Counted from the first letter of the stretch, positions 10,405 to 21,294 are shown. The stretch: DNA of 64,000 nucleotides from Macrotis lagotis (GCF_037893015.1 NC_133658.1:140659822-140723821); one strand, 5' to 3'. Numbers and translations are program-made. The notes: generated by a model not told the origin, from the letters alone.

Positions 10405-10548
10405 GCAATAAACAGAGCCTGGAGTCAAGGAGAGCTGAGTTCTAATCCTGCCGCAGACATTAACTAGCTGTATGACCCTGAACAAGTCTTCTGACTTGTT
10501 TGTCTAAGTGTTCTCAACTATAAAATGAGAATAATAGCATCTAACCCC
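10405..10548 (+). mobile_element. Old tRNA-headed SINE/MIR with MIR-type tail
   Basis: 'cagagcctggagtcaaggagagctgagttctaatcctgcc', 'ctagctgtatgaccctgaacaag' and 'actataaaatgagaataatagc' follow the order of marsupial CORE-SINEs. The head is 5'-truncated next to the GATA tract. Confidence 0.75.
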
Positions 10549-10560
10549 ATCCTCTCTTTT

Positions 10561-10602
10561 TCCTCCTTTCCTTCCATCCTTCCTTCCTTCCTTCCTTCCT
10601 TC
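10561..10602. repeat. (CCTT)n microsatellite
   Basis: An imperfect then pure ccttccttcctt tract, possibly seeded by the A/T-rich tail of the neighbouring SINE. Confidence 0.95.
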
Positions 10603-10869
10603 CACTGAACTCTCAACGTCACAATTATTGTGTTTAAAGTCATCAGTCAAAAAAAAAAAGGGAAAATAGGAGATTTCTGCAGTGGAGCCAAGATTGGCAG
10701 TGTGAAGCTAATCTGCTCCCAGAGCCTTTCTCTACCAAAGATAAATGAAGTCTCTATTCTGACAATCACACTACAGATCCCACCAAGAAAAAGAGAAGAT
10801 TCAAAGAAGTTTTCAACTGTAGGCATCATAGAGGATCTTCAGTGAACAAGCAGAACTACAACATTAAAA

Positions 10870-11380
10870 ATGAACAAAAAAGCTAAAAGAGCACTCACTA
10901 TAGAAAAATATTTCAAAGGTAAAGATGACAGCAATGCCACGTCTGAAGAAGAAAACAGAAAAATCACTCACAAGAGAAGTATCAAAATCATAAATTGGAC
11001 TCATATACAAAAGACCATCAAAAAGCTTAAAAAAGACTTTAAAAACCAAAGAAGAGAGGAAGAAGAAAAATGGAAAAAAAAGAAATGAAAGCCATGCAAG
11101 AAAACTGTGAAAAAATTGACCAAAGAAATCAACTCCATTAAAAGTAAAAATAGGGGCAGCTAAGTGGCGCAGTGGATACAGCACCAGCCTTGGAGTCAGG
11201 AGTACCTGGGTTCAAATTCGACCTCAGACACTTAATAATTACCTAGCTGTGTGGCCTTGGGCAAGCCACTTAACCCCATTGCCTTGAAAAATCTAAAAAA
11301 AAAAGTAAAAATAATCAACTGGAAAAGGAAACACAGAAGATACTTGAAGAAAATAAAATCCTAAAAATTAGTTAGAAACT
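10870..11380 (+). pseudogene. L1 ORF1 remnant
   Basis: L1 ORF1 encodes the RNA-binding chaperone (coiled coil, RRM, CTD). Here a Lys/Glu-rich N-terminal piece is open from MNKKAKRALTIEKYFKG at 10,870 to about 11,085. A frameshifted lysine-rich continuation follows and is cut by the SINE at 11,153-11,300. The RRM and C-terminal domain are not recognisable before the sequence turns into linker, so most of ORF1 has been deleted. Confidence 0.6.
11153..11300 (+). mobile_element. WSINE1-like SINE in L1 ORF1
   Basis: A complete sense copy. Perfect 13-bp TSD aaaagtaaaaata at 11,140-11,152 and 11,301-11,313. The TSD begins with an A run, as expected for L1-endonuclease cleavage. Confidence 0.96.
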
Positions 11381-11555
11381 AATGGGGAGAGGGTAACACA
11401 TGAAAGAAAATAGACCTGGGGGGAGGGGCACAAATAGTTCAAGAAATGAAATGGCTTTGGATGATACTTTGGTTTGTAAGGAGGATTGTGTGTACCTGAA
11501 AAGGGAGTAAGGTAAAACATAATTATAATTATAATTTGATGAAATTTGAGTCAAT

Positions 11556-11660
11556 GCTGCTTATCAAGCAATCAAGTAAACAATCTGTGATGATATCTTG
11601 ATAACAATAGGAGCTTATCAAGCAATCAAATAATCAAACTGTGATAGATGATACCTAATT
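11556..11660. repeat. Diverged direct repeat inside the L1 linker
   Basis: The phrase 'gcttatcaagcaatcaa' occurs at about 11,560 and again at about 11,612, each followed by 'caa(t)ctgtgat-gatga/gatgat'. This suggests an old tandem duplication of about 52 bp. Confidence 0.6.
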
Positions 11661-12781
11661 AATAATTTTAGAGTACCAAGGGAAAAGGCATAAAGATTTA
11701 TAATTTTAGAGGGAAAGAAGGGAGAATGTGAATGCTGATTAAATTCTATTCAATAGATTTAGCTTAGTGAGTGAATAAGATACATTCCCACTTGGGTTTA
11801 AAAATCTAACAATCTACAGGGAAGGGGAGACTGGGAATGGGAAAGATAAGGGAAGAAGGGATTGATAAAAGGGAAGGGAAAGTATAAATGAAAATAAACT
11901 TAAAGTTAAATTTCTAAAAGAAAAGTCAAAGAGGAACGGTAGTAAAATTTTGATGAGAAAGAATAAGAGAAAAGGAAAGAGATAAATATAAATGGAGAAA
12001 GATAACATGAATGGAAATACAGAATTAGTAATCTTAACTATAAATATTAATGGGATGAACTGTTCCATAAAACAGAAGTAGATAGCCAAATGGATTAAAA
12101 ATCAGAATCCTACAATATGTTGTTTACAAGAAACACATTTGAAGTAGAGAAAGAGACACACACAGGGTAAAGGTAAAAGGTTGGAGCAATATTATGCCTC
12201 AACAGAAGTAAAAGATCTAGGGTAGCAATCCTAAACTCAGACAAAGTAAAAGCAAAAATCAATCTCATTAAAAGGGATAAGAAAGGAAATTACATCTTCT
12301 TAAAAGCCATCATTGGTAATGAAGCTATATCATTAGTAAACATATATGCATCTAATGGTATAGCATCCAGATTCCTAGAGGAAATGCCAAGTGAATTACA
12401 AGGAGAAATAGGTAGCAAAACTTTAATAATGAGAGACCTCAATCTCCCTCTCTCAGAGCTAAATAAATTTAATAACAAAATAAACAAGATGGAAGTTAAG
12501 AAGGTGAATGAAATTTTAGAAAACAGATATGATAGCCCTCTGGAGAAAACTTAATGGGGACAGAAAAGAATATACCTTTTTCTTGGCAATACATGGCACT
12601 TCACCAGAATTGATCATGTACTAGAGCACAAAAACCTTAAAATCAAATTCAGAAAGGCAGAAATAATAAATACACACTTCTCAGGCCATGTTGCAATAAA
12701 AACTATATGTAATAAAGGGTCAGGGAAAGATAAACCAAGAACTAAAGGGAAATTAAATCACTTTATCTTAAATAATGGGTG

Positions 12782-12936
12782 GGGGCAGCTAGGTGGTGCA
12801 GTGGATAGAGCATCTGCCCTAGAGTCTGAAGGACCAGAGTTCAAAGCTGGCATCAGACACTTAATAATTACTTTGCTGTGTGGCCTTGAGCAAGTCACTT
12901 AATCCCACTGCCTTAAATTTTAAAAAAAAAGAAAAC
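12782..12936 (+). mobile_element. WSINE1-like SINE in L1 ORF2
   Basis: A sense copy, somewhat more diverged ('gtctgaaggaccagagttc'). TSD cttaaataatgggtg at 12,767-12,781 and 12,937-12,951. Confidence 0.95.
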
Positions 12937-13311
12937 CTTAAATAATGGGTGAATCAAACAGCAAATAATAGCAATAGTCAATAATTATATCCAAGAAAAT
13001 GATAATAATGAGACATCATACCAAAATTTATGGGATGCAGCAAAGGCAGTTTTTGAAGGGAAACTTTATATCTCTAAATGCCTATATGAATAAAATAGAG
13101 AAAGAGGAGATCAGTGAATTGGGTATGCAACTAAAAAAGCTAGAAAAAAAACAAATTGAACAACTTCAATCAAATACCAAATTGGAAATTCTGAAAATTA
13201 AGAGAGAGATTAATAAAATGGAAAGCAAGAAAACTATTAATCTCATAAATAAAACTAAGTGTTGGTTTTTGAAAAAGCCAATAAAATAGATAAACGTCTG
13301 GTTAATCTGAT

Positions 13312-13371
13312 AAAGAAGAAGAAGAAGAAGAAGAAGAAGAAGAAGATGAAGATGATGATGATGATGATGAT
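13312..13371. repeat. (GAA)n then (GAT)n trinucleotide tract inside L1 ORF2
   Basis: About eleven gaa/aag units pass into about six gat units. The tract lies where L1 ORF2 normally has a short lysine run, and the frame 13,259-13,591 stays open through it (poly-Lys then poly-Met). Confidence 0.95.
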
Positions 13372-14791
13372 AAAGGAATATAACCAAATCACGAGAATCG
13401 AAAATGAAAATGGTGAACTAACCACCACTGAGGAGGAAATTAAAGAGATAATTCGGAGCTACTTTGCCAAACTATATGCCAATAAATTGGACAATGTGAG
13501 TGAAATGGATGAATATTTACAAAAATACAAACTGCCCAAATTAACAGAAGAGGAAATAAATTACTTAACCCTATTTCAGAAAAAGAAATAGAAGAAACCA
13601 TTGATAAACTCCCTAAGAAAAAGTCTCCAGGTCCAAATGAATTTACAAGTGAATTCTACGAAACATTTAAGGAACAATTAATTCCTATTCTACATAAACT
13701 ATTTTAAAAAATAGGAGAGAGAGGAGTTCTGCCAAACTCCTTTTATGACATCAACATGGTACTGATACCTAAACCAGGAAGAACCAAAACAAAGAAAATT
13801 ATAGACTAATTTCCCTAATGAATATTGATGCAAAAATATTAAATGAAATTTTAGCAATGAGACTACAGCAAGTTACTACCAGGATAATACACTATGATCA
13901 GGTTTGATTCATACCAGGCAGGCAGGGATGGTTCAACATTAAGAAAATACTCAGTATAATTAAACATATCAATAGTAAATCTAACAGAAATCATATGATT
14001 ATCTCAATAGATACTGAAAAAGCCTTTGATAAAATACAACATCCCTTCCTATTAAAAACATTAGAAAGTTTAGGAATAAATGGAGTTTTCCTTAAAATAA
14101 TAAATAGTATATCTAAAACATAACAAATATTTTATTTAATGGTAATAAACTCAAAGCATTTCCAGTAAATTCAGGAGTGAAACAAGGATGACCATTATCA
14201 CCATTACTATTCAATATAGTATTAGAAATGTTAGCAGTAGCAATAAGAGAAGAAAAAGAAATTACGGGAATCAGAATTGGCAATGAGGAAGAAAAACTTA
14301 AACTCTTTGCAGATGATATGATGGTATACCTAGAGAACCTGAGAAAATCATCTTAAAAAACTCCTTGAAACAATTAACAAATTCAGCGAAGTAGCAGATA
14401 TAAAATAAACCTACATAAATCATCAACATTTCTACATATGAACAACAAAGCCCAAGAACAAAAGATATAAAGAGAAATTTCATTTAAAATAACTGTAGAC
14501 CACATTAAATACTTGGGAATCTACCTCCCAAGATAAACCCAGATATTGTATGAACATAATTATAAAGCTCTCTTCACTCAAATAAAGTCAAATTAAATAA
14601 TTGGAAAAATGTCAAATGCTCACGGTTAGGTCAAGCTAATATAATAAAAATGACAATTCTACCCAAATTAAATTACTTATTCAGTGCCATACCAATCAAA
14701 CTACCAAACAACTACTTTAGCAAGTTAGAAAAAAAAAATAGTAACAATATTCAAATGGAACAACAAAAGGATAAGAATAGTAAGAGAATTG

Positions 14792-14948
14792 GGCAGCTAG
14801 ATGGAGCAGTGGATAGAGCACTGGCCTTGGAGTCAGGAGTACCTGGGTTCAAATCTGACCTCAGACACTTAATAATTACCTAGTCATGTGGCCTTGGGCA
14901 AGCCACTTAAGCCCATTGCCTAGAAAAGAAAAATCTAAAAAAAAAAAA
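14792..14948 (+). mobile_element. WSINE1-like SINE in L1 ORF2
   Basis: A complete sense copy with a 14-base A run. Perfect 19-bp TSD aagaatagtaagagaattg at 14,773-14,791 and 14,949-14,967, the longest in the window. Confidence 0.96.
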
Positions 14949-15070
14949 AAGAATAGTAAGAGAATTGATGAAAAAAAATGTAAAGGAAGGTGGCCTAACT
15001 CTACCAGGTCTAGAACTATACTATAAAGCTGCAGTCATCAAAACTGCCTGGTTAAGAAATAGGACAATGG

Positions 15071-15305
15071 GGGGGCAGCTAAGTGGCATATTGAATAGAG
15101 CACTGACCCTGGAATCAGAAGGTGCTGAGCTAGGTGGTGCAATGGATAGAGCACCAGTCCTGCAGTTAGAAGCACCTGAGTTCAAATCCGGTCTCAGACA
15201 CTTAATAATTACCTAGCTATGTGACCTTGGGCAAGTCACTTAACCCCACTGCCTTACCAAAAAAAAACCCTTAAAAATGTTTTTTAAAAAAAGAAAAGAA
15301 AAAAC
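15071..15305 (+). mobile_element. SINE with a duplicated 5' head (partial dimer) in L1 ORF2
   Basis: A first, incomplete head (15,071-15,125: 'gggggggcagctaagtggc' to 'ggaatcagaaggtgctga') runs directly into a second copy that starts inside the head ('gctaggtggtgcaatgg') and is complete to the tail. One TSD pair, aaatag(g/a)acaatgg, brackets the whole (15,057-15,070 and 15,306-15,319), so the dimer seems to have inserted as a unit. Confidence 0.85.
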
Positions 15306-16851
15306 AAATAGAACAATGGATCAGTGGATTAGTATAGGTTCAAAAGAAACTGCAGTAAATGACTACAACAATCTACTATTTGACAAACTCAAAGACATCA
15401 GCCTCTGGAATAAGAACTCACTATTTGACAAAAACTGTTGGGAAAACTGGAAAATAGTATGGCAAAAACTAGGCATAGATTCACATCTCACACCCTATAC
15501 CAAAATAAGGTCAAAATGGGTACAGGATTTAGACATAAAGAATGATACCATAGATTAAAGTAATAAACCAAAAAATATTCTATCTGATCTTTGGAAAAGG
15601 GATAAATTTATTACCAAACAAGAATTAGAGCATATAATAAACTGCAAAATGAATGATGACTATATTAAATTAAAAAGTTTTGTGCTAATAAAATCAATGC
15701 TGCCAAAATTAGAAGAAAAGCAGAAATCTGGGAAACAATCTTCACAACCAGGAGTTCTGATAAAGGTCTCATTTCTAAAATATATAGAAAATTGCATCAA
15801 AATTATAAGGTCACAAGTCATTCCCAATTGATAAATGGTCAAAGGATATGAACAGAGTTTTCAAATGAAGAAATTAAAGCTATATATAATCTTATTTTAA
15901 AATGTTCCAAATCACTATTGATTTGAGAAATGCAAATTAAAGTAAAAATGAGGTATCATCTCACACCTATTAGGTTAGCCCAGATGAGAAAAAAAAAGGA
16001 AGATGATTGATATTGGAGAGGTTGTGGGAGGATTGGGACATTAATACATTGCTGGTGGAGTTGTGAATAGATCCAACCTTTCTGGAGAGCAATATGGAAC
16101 TATCCCCAAAGAGCAATAAAACTGTTCATTCATACTCTTTGACCCAGCAGTTCCAATTCTAGTACTATATACAGAAGAAATTGTAAAAAATGGGAGACGT
16201 CCTACATGTTCCAAAATATCCATAGCAGCTCTTTTTGTAGTGGCAAAGAATTGGAAATTGAGGGGATGTCCATCAATTGGGGAATAGTTAAAAAAGTTAT
16301 GGTAGATGAATACTGTGAAATATTATTTTTCTATAAGAAACAATAAATGGGCAAACTCTAGAGAAGCATGGAATGACTTAAGGGATCTGATGCTGAGTGA
16401 AGGGAATAGAGCCAAGAGAACAATGTACATATCAACAACATTATGAGATGAACAACCTTGATGGAAGTAGCTACTCTCAACAGTCCAGGGAGCTAGGACA
16501 ATTGTATTAGACTGGTAATCATCTATATTATCCTCAACCAGAGGAAGAAAAACAAAACAAAATACACAGGGGAAAAAAAACACCCTTACCAAATCTGATG
16601 AACACTTTATAAAAATTATCTCATATATCTCTTACCCTTAATCCTAATTCCTCATGCCAAAAATTACTAATTTGTAAATATGTTTAACAAAATATATATG
16701 TAAAATGCTAAGCTGACTGTTCCCTACTTTGGGAAGGGGAGTGGGAAGGAAGGGTGGAGGGAAATTACATTGTAACTTGAAAATATGAATGTACAAATGA
16801 ATGAAAATTTTAAAAAATAAGTTTTAAAAAAATTTTAAGAAGGGAAAATAG

Positions 16852-17295
16852 AGAAGCCTGGAAGGACTTGCATGAACTGATGCTGAACAAGATGAGCAGA
16901 ACCAGAAGAACACTGTACAACATTACAACAAGGGGTAATGATCAACCTTAATGGATGTGTTCATTCCATCAGTACAACAATCAGGGACAATTTGGGGTTA
17001 TCTTTGACAAAGAATGCCATCTGTATCCAGAGGAAGAATTATGGAGTTTAAACAAAGACCAAAGACTATTACCCTCAATTTAAAAAAAAAAAGTTGTCTT
17101 ATGTACTACATAATTTTCTTATCTCTAATATTTTATTTTTTCCTCAAGAATATGAATTTTCTCTCAATACATTCAATTTTGATCAATGTATAGCATGGAA
17201 ACAATGTAAAGATTATCAGACCATGTGGAGATGGGGGGAGAAGGGAGGGTAGGGGAAAAATTGTAAAATTCAAAACATTATAAAAAGATAGGTAG
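16852..17295 (+). mobile_element. L1 LINE 3' end, 5'-truncated
   Basis: It begins inside the ORF2 C-terminus ('gaagcctggaaggacttgcatgaactgatgctga') and runs through the 3' UTR with G-rich tract (about 17,230-17,260) to 'aaaattgtaaaattcaaaac'. This is the 3' UTR lineage of the L1s at 3807, 28,986, 30,725, 38,774 and 63,422, unlike the L1 that ends immediately upstream. Confidence 0.88.
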
Positions 17296-17490
17296 TAACT
17301 ACTATTGTATATAATTATAAAACAAATAAAATATTTATATATTTAAAATGGGAAAATATTAAGGATAGTACTTTACATTATCCCAAGCTGTTCCCTCTGT
17401 CACACCATTATCATTATAATCAGTTAGAACATATGTATTGCTTCAGGTTTGCAGAACCTGAAATACCACTTTACAAGTATTTTTCTCTTA

Positions 17491-17640
17491 GTGGGTCAGC
17501 TAGGTAGTGCAGTAGATAGAGCACCAGTCCTGGAGTCAGGAGGACCTGAATTCAAATTTGATCTCACACACATAATAATTACCTAGCTGTGTGACCTTGG
17601 ACAAGGCATTTAACTCTACTGCTTTGAAAAAACCAAACAA
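17491..17640 (+). mobile_element. WSINE1-like SINE
   Basis: A diverged sense copy ('gggtcagctaggtagtgcagtag'). The target acaagtatt.tctctt precedes it (17,473) and follows it (17,641). Confidence 0.9.
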
Positions 17641-17660
17641 ACAAGTATTATCTCTTTGTG

Positions 17661-17806
17661 TCTTTTTTTTGCAAAGCAATTGGAGTTAAATGACTTATCC
17701 AGAGTCACACAGCTAGTAAGTATCAAGCATCTGAAACTGGTTTTGAACTCAGACCCTCCTGACTCCAGGGTCAGCACTCCATCCACCTGCAACATCCATC
17801 TGCCCC
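17661..17806 (-). mobile_element. WSINE1-like SINE, opposite orientation, same target
   Basis: A diverged antisense copy from the T run to the head complement 'atccatctgcccc'. The target phrase recurs as acatgtattatttcatttg at 17,812, so both SINEs used practically the same site. Confidence 0.88.
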
Positions 17807-18179
17807 ACACTACATGTATTATTTCATTTGATTCTCACAACAACCTTATAAGGTAGGTACCATTATTATATTCATTTTATAGACAAAGAAAGAAGCATGC
17901 AGAGTTTGTCCAGGGTCACATAATTAGTAAATATGTAAGGCAGCTTTAGAACTCAGGTCTCCATGACTCCAAGTCCTTCCTTTATCCATTCAGTCATCTA
18001 CCTGCCTCCTTCTTAGAAGAAAGTTTCTCCTGATGATTCGGTATGTTGGCAAATAAAGAAAGACCACAATATCAGGAGAATCAAAATGTCAGCTGGTCTC
18101 CTGACTCTAGCTCCAGCACTCTGCCTCTTACATTAAAAGGACCAGAGGTGGCTCCTTTAAAGAGAATTTATGGAATCTG

Positions 18180-18485
18180 GGGCACCTAGGTAGTACAGTG
18201 GACAGAGCATTGACCTTGGAGTCAGGACAGGAGTTTGAATCAAGCCCTAGATACTTGACACTCACCAGCTGTGTGACACTTATCTGCTGTGTGACCTTGG
18301 GCAAGTCTTTTAACCCTGAGTACCTCACATCCAAGGCTATCTCCAGATTTATATCTGGCCATTGGACTCAGATGACTCTAAAGGAGAAAGTGAGGCTGGT
18401 GACTGAACACAGCACCCCCCCCCACTCAAATCCAATTCATGTGATTGTCATGATCTTTGAAAATGAAGGACAAAAACATCAAAAA
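18180..18485 (+). mobile_element. Long composite tRNA-headed SINE
   Basis: A tRNA-like head ('ggggcacctaggtagtacagtggacag'), a body with 'ctatctccagatttatatctggcc' and 'gactctaaaggagaaagtgaggctgg', and a 3' end 'tgtcatgatctttgaaaatgaaggacaaaaac'. It is the sense counterpart of the element at 4689-5146. The 103-aa ORF (18,198-18,509) lies wholly within it. Confidence 0.75.
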
Positions 18486-18687
18486 AAATCTTTTATGGAA
18501 AAGCTGTGAAGGGCTGGCCATCTATTTCAGGGGAGAAATTACCTATACATCAAAGTAAACTGTATCTTTCATCAGCATTAATATCCTTCCAGGAGGAAAA
18601 GAAGTAAATATACCAAGATAAGCATGTTATGTTTGGTTGCCATCACCAAAGTTCAGGGGAAAAAATTATCAAAAAAAGATTATGAAT

Positions 18688-18838
18688 GGGGTGGCTAGGT
18701 GGTACAGTGGATAGAGCACTGGCCTTGGAGTCAGGAGTACCTGGGTTCAAATCTGACCTCAGACATTTAATAATTACCTAGCCGTGTGGCCTTGGGCAAG
18801 CCACTAACCCCATTGCCTTGCAAAATCTAAAAAAAACC
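18688..18838 (+). mobile_element. WSINE1-like SINE
   Basis: A full-length sense copy ending 'ttgcaaaatctaaaaaaaacccc'. The 3' side runs straight into a TA-rich microsatellite, which hides any TSD. Confidence 0.93.
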
Positions 18839-18842
18839 CCAT

Positions 18843-18883
18843 TATATATATGTATATATACATATATATATATATGTGTGTGT
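18843..18883. repeat. (TA)n/(TATATG)n microsatellite
   Basis: Alternating tatata with tatatgtg interruptions, directly behind a SINE tail. Confidence 0.95.
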
Positions 18884-19866
18884 TATGAGCACTAAATTGG
18901 CCAATAGATGGGACTTTTTAAAAAACTGAACTTTGTAAATGAAAACATTCCTCTCTCAGTGAGTGAAAGCTCCTGAGCCAAGTTTAGGCAGAGGGAAAAT
19001 TTTTATAGCATGTCAGGAATGAAGGGAGGGAAAATCAGAGAAGGGGGGGCAGTTGAAGGAAGAAGTTGTGGGGGGAGTGAAGTATCAGAATCCAGATGGC
19101 TTTAAATGGCCAAGTCAAAGTTGATGAGAACTCAGGAACTGCCCCTCTGCAGAGGCCACTGAGCTCTCCCTTCCTGTCTGGCCTCTAGAAGCACAAGCCA
19201 AATATTACAAAACATCCTTTTCCCTCTAGCCAAGAATTCAGCTCTGGAGACCAGCCCCTCCACTGTCACTCCCTAAGCCTCTTACTCCCTACTCCTTCCT
19301 CTGGACACCTCACAATCACGGGTCAGAGAATCTCCCTGCTTTCCAAGGATATCTGGTACAGCAGGTAGCACAACGGGGAGAGAGAACCACCTTCCATCCT
19401 CCCCATGCACACACCCCGGCAAAGCTGCAATCTCTGAGGTAGGAAACCAATTGGAATGCAAAACTGGGAAGTCTTGTTGGCACTGTCTTACTAAGAACCA
19501 ACAATATACTAGGCAGACACTGTGTTACTAGGAGCCTTTTAAACACTGGGTTGTGGGTGTATTCACTGATAGGGGAGGGGTACAGGGAGTAAAATACAAT
19601 CTGGGTTGTGTTAAAACAGTCCAGTATTCTTTTTTCTTTCTCTTTTTTAATTTTTTCTTCTTTCAATTTCCAATGCTTCTGTCCCTAGGAGTGCAAGTTT
19701 TGTTTAGGAATTGGTGTGGGAAGTGTTTATTGAAAAATTCTAGGAAACAGATGTTGTCAAGGAGAATGGGATTTTTCTGATTGCCTGAAATATCAAGTGA
19801 TATTTGTAAATACTGTAATCTCTGTTTATACCAGGGGAAAGGATAGTGGGTGGGAGTCAGTGCATC
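18884..19866. other. Unique sequence, no gene confirmed
   Basis: Fairly repeat-free and locally GC-richer (about 19,130-19,450). A 116-aa minus ORF (19,316-19,666) and a 75-aa plus ORF (19,553-19,780) overlap. Neither has a domain, a convincing splice context or protein-like composition. Confidence 0.5.
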
Positions 19867-20005
19867 AGGCTAGGATTCAGAAAATCTGAGTTTGAGTCAC
19901 AGCCCGGCAACTTTGACCAAGTTTGTGATGCTGGTGATCCAGATGTCCTTTTTTGAGCCTCAGTGGTCTCGTTTGTGAAATGGAAAACACAGGTGTGTGT
20001 AATGA
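19860..20005 (+). mobile_element. MIR
   Basis: 'gattcagaaaatctgagtttgagtcacagc', 'ctttgaccaagtttgtgatg' and 'cctcagtggtctcgtttgtgaaatgg' in sense MIR order. Confidence 0.65.
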
Positions 20006-20170
20006 AGAATGAGAGGATACAAAGATCTGTGTCTTAGTCTTGGTTCTGACACTATTGTGTAATCTTTTAGAAATCATTCACCCCTTCTGGATTTCTATTT
20101 CTCCACCTGGACAATATGAAGTTTGGACTTAAAGTTCCCTTCTAACCTTAGCATTAAGCTCTAAGATGAT
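20006..20170 (+). mobile_element. MIR, second copy
   Basis: 'gtgtcttagtcttggttctgacac', 'cattcaccccttctggatttctatttctccacctgga' and 'cccttctaaccttagcattaagctctaa' resemble a sense MIR with its 3' extension. Confidence 0.65.
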
Positions 20171-20261
20171 CAGAAAAAGGGGCGGGCTGAGAAAAGAACA
20201 TTGTGATCTAAGGAACCCTAGCAGTCTAAAAGGGAACCGATTAGGTTATTGGCACATCATC

Positions 20262-20512
20262 CAACATTAACAATAATAACATCTGACATATAACAAAAGA
20301 ATTTTGCATTTATTTTATCTCATTTGATCCTCGCCAAAATTTTGAGATGTAAATGCAATTATTTTTCTCATTCTACAAAGGAGAAAACTGAGTTTCAGAA
20401 TGTAAGTTACTTGACCAGGATCCCAAAGCTAGTAAGCATCTCTGGCAGGATTCAAATTCAGGTTTTCCTGACTCTAAGATCAGAATTCTATCCACTATTC
20501 CATGTATGACTA
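20262..20512 (-). mobile_element. MIR/CORE-SINE
   Basis: 'ttttatctcatttgatcctcgcc', 'ctacaaaggagaaaactgagtttcag', 'ggatcccaaagctagtaagc' and 'ttcaaattcaggttttcctgactct' form a long antisense element. Confidence 0.82.
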
Positions 20513-21280
20513 AGACACTTACTCAGCATCATTGGAATGGGGCCTTAATATGTTCCTTCCATTCCCAATATTTCTAGGTTGTGTGATGGGAAAGCTTGGG
20601 AAATCACTAAAAGGGTTTTCTATATTTTCCATTCTTTTTGGATGTTAGCCTTTGACACATGAGCATTCATGGCCCAAGGATAATAGAGTAACATGGTAAT
20701 TTAGTAACTAGATAAACTTCATTCCCCTGTTGGTCACAACACCATCAGAAAGCCACTCTTCTATAAACTGTAATGGAGAGAAAACCAGTCACAAAGTCAA
20801 GAAGCTCTAGTTAGGACTCTCACATACAGTCATGTCATTTCACCTCTCGGGGCTCCAAAACAACTATTAAAAACTGTAACTTGCTGCATCGGTAGGCATT
20901 TCTCACCAGTTCTCAACCCTGGTGAAATATAGGTTCAGACAGAGAGATGGGGAGAAAGAGAAGACAAGGATGTATCTGTACTGAGCTGTCCACACTCATA
21001 CTTGGTGCCTTTTACATCCAAGGACTTGCACTTGTTAGATAGTTGGCTGAGTGTGAGCATGAGAAAGGGCAAGACTAACTGACCCACAGCAAGACTGACT
21101 CGGTGGCCTTAGTTTCATCAGCACTGGGCTTTAAACAACTGAATGCTTGCTTCATAGCACAAACACTCCTACCAGAATGAGGCAGAGAGTAGCATAGCCC
21201 GAACAAGAGTGAAATTAAGCATATTCCTGAAGCATTCCACACTAGGGCATCCCATATCTCTGAACTCCTACAACATTGTA
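20513..21280. other. No gene seen
   Basis: Unassigned sequence. The 71-aa minus ORF at 21,075-21,290 has no supporting evidence. Confidence 0.5.
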
Positions 21281-21294
21281 TTTGTATCATTGAT

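Larger units (their letters stand above)
12013..16360 (+). pseudogene. L1 ORF2 remnant (endonuclease, reverse transcriptase, C-terminal region)
   Basis: ORF2 normally makes the endonuclease/reverse transcriptase that copies L1 RNA into the genome. Recognisable blocks in order: endonuclease N-terminus with an ICCLQETH motif near 12,117; a second EN block LIMRDLNLPLSELNKF at about 12,423-12,470; the RT SPGP-type block at about 13,625; [15 protein letters not shown] at about 13,813; the catalytic FADD at 14,306-14,317; and C-terminal WENWK (about 15,440) and 'ttggagaggttgtggg' (GCGE-equivalent, about 16,012) regions. It is broken by many stops and three SINE insertions. A (GAA)n/(GAT)n expansion sits between EN and RT. 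Confidence 0.9.
10658..16851 (+). mobile_element. Near full-length L1 LINE, degraded, with four SINE insertions
   Basis: The element starts with an L1 5' UTR ('ctgcagtggagccaagattggc'), then an ORF1 remnant, a purine-rich linker, a long ORF2 remnant and a 3' UTR with A-rich end. Candidate 12-bp TSD aagggaaaatag at 10,658-10,669 and 16,840-16,851. Stops and frameshifts are scattered throughout, so it is not active. Its 3' end after ORF2 ('agtccagggagctaggacaattg' and a short G-rich tract at about 16,733-16,763) differs from that of the other L1s here, so it belongs to another L1 lineage. SINEs at 11,153, 12,782, 14,792 and 15,071 were inserted later. Confidence 0.9.
17440..18008 (-). mobile_element. 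CORE-SINE/MIR split by two SINEs
   Basis: The MIR/CORE blocks 'tttgcagaacctgaaataccactttacaagtatt' (17,447-17,480) and 'atttcatttgattctcacaacaaccttataaggtaggtacc' (17,821-17,862), then 'ccagggtcacataattagtaaatatg', form one antisense element once the SINEs at 17,491 and 17,661 are removed. Confidence 0.82.

Noticed and set aside
19316..19666. 116-aa minus-strand ORF
   Set aside because: Biased composition, overlapping frame on the other strand, no acceptor or donor, no recognisable motif.
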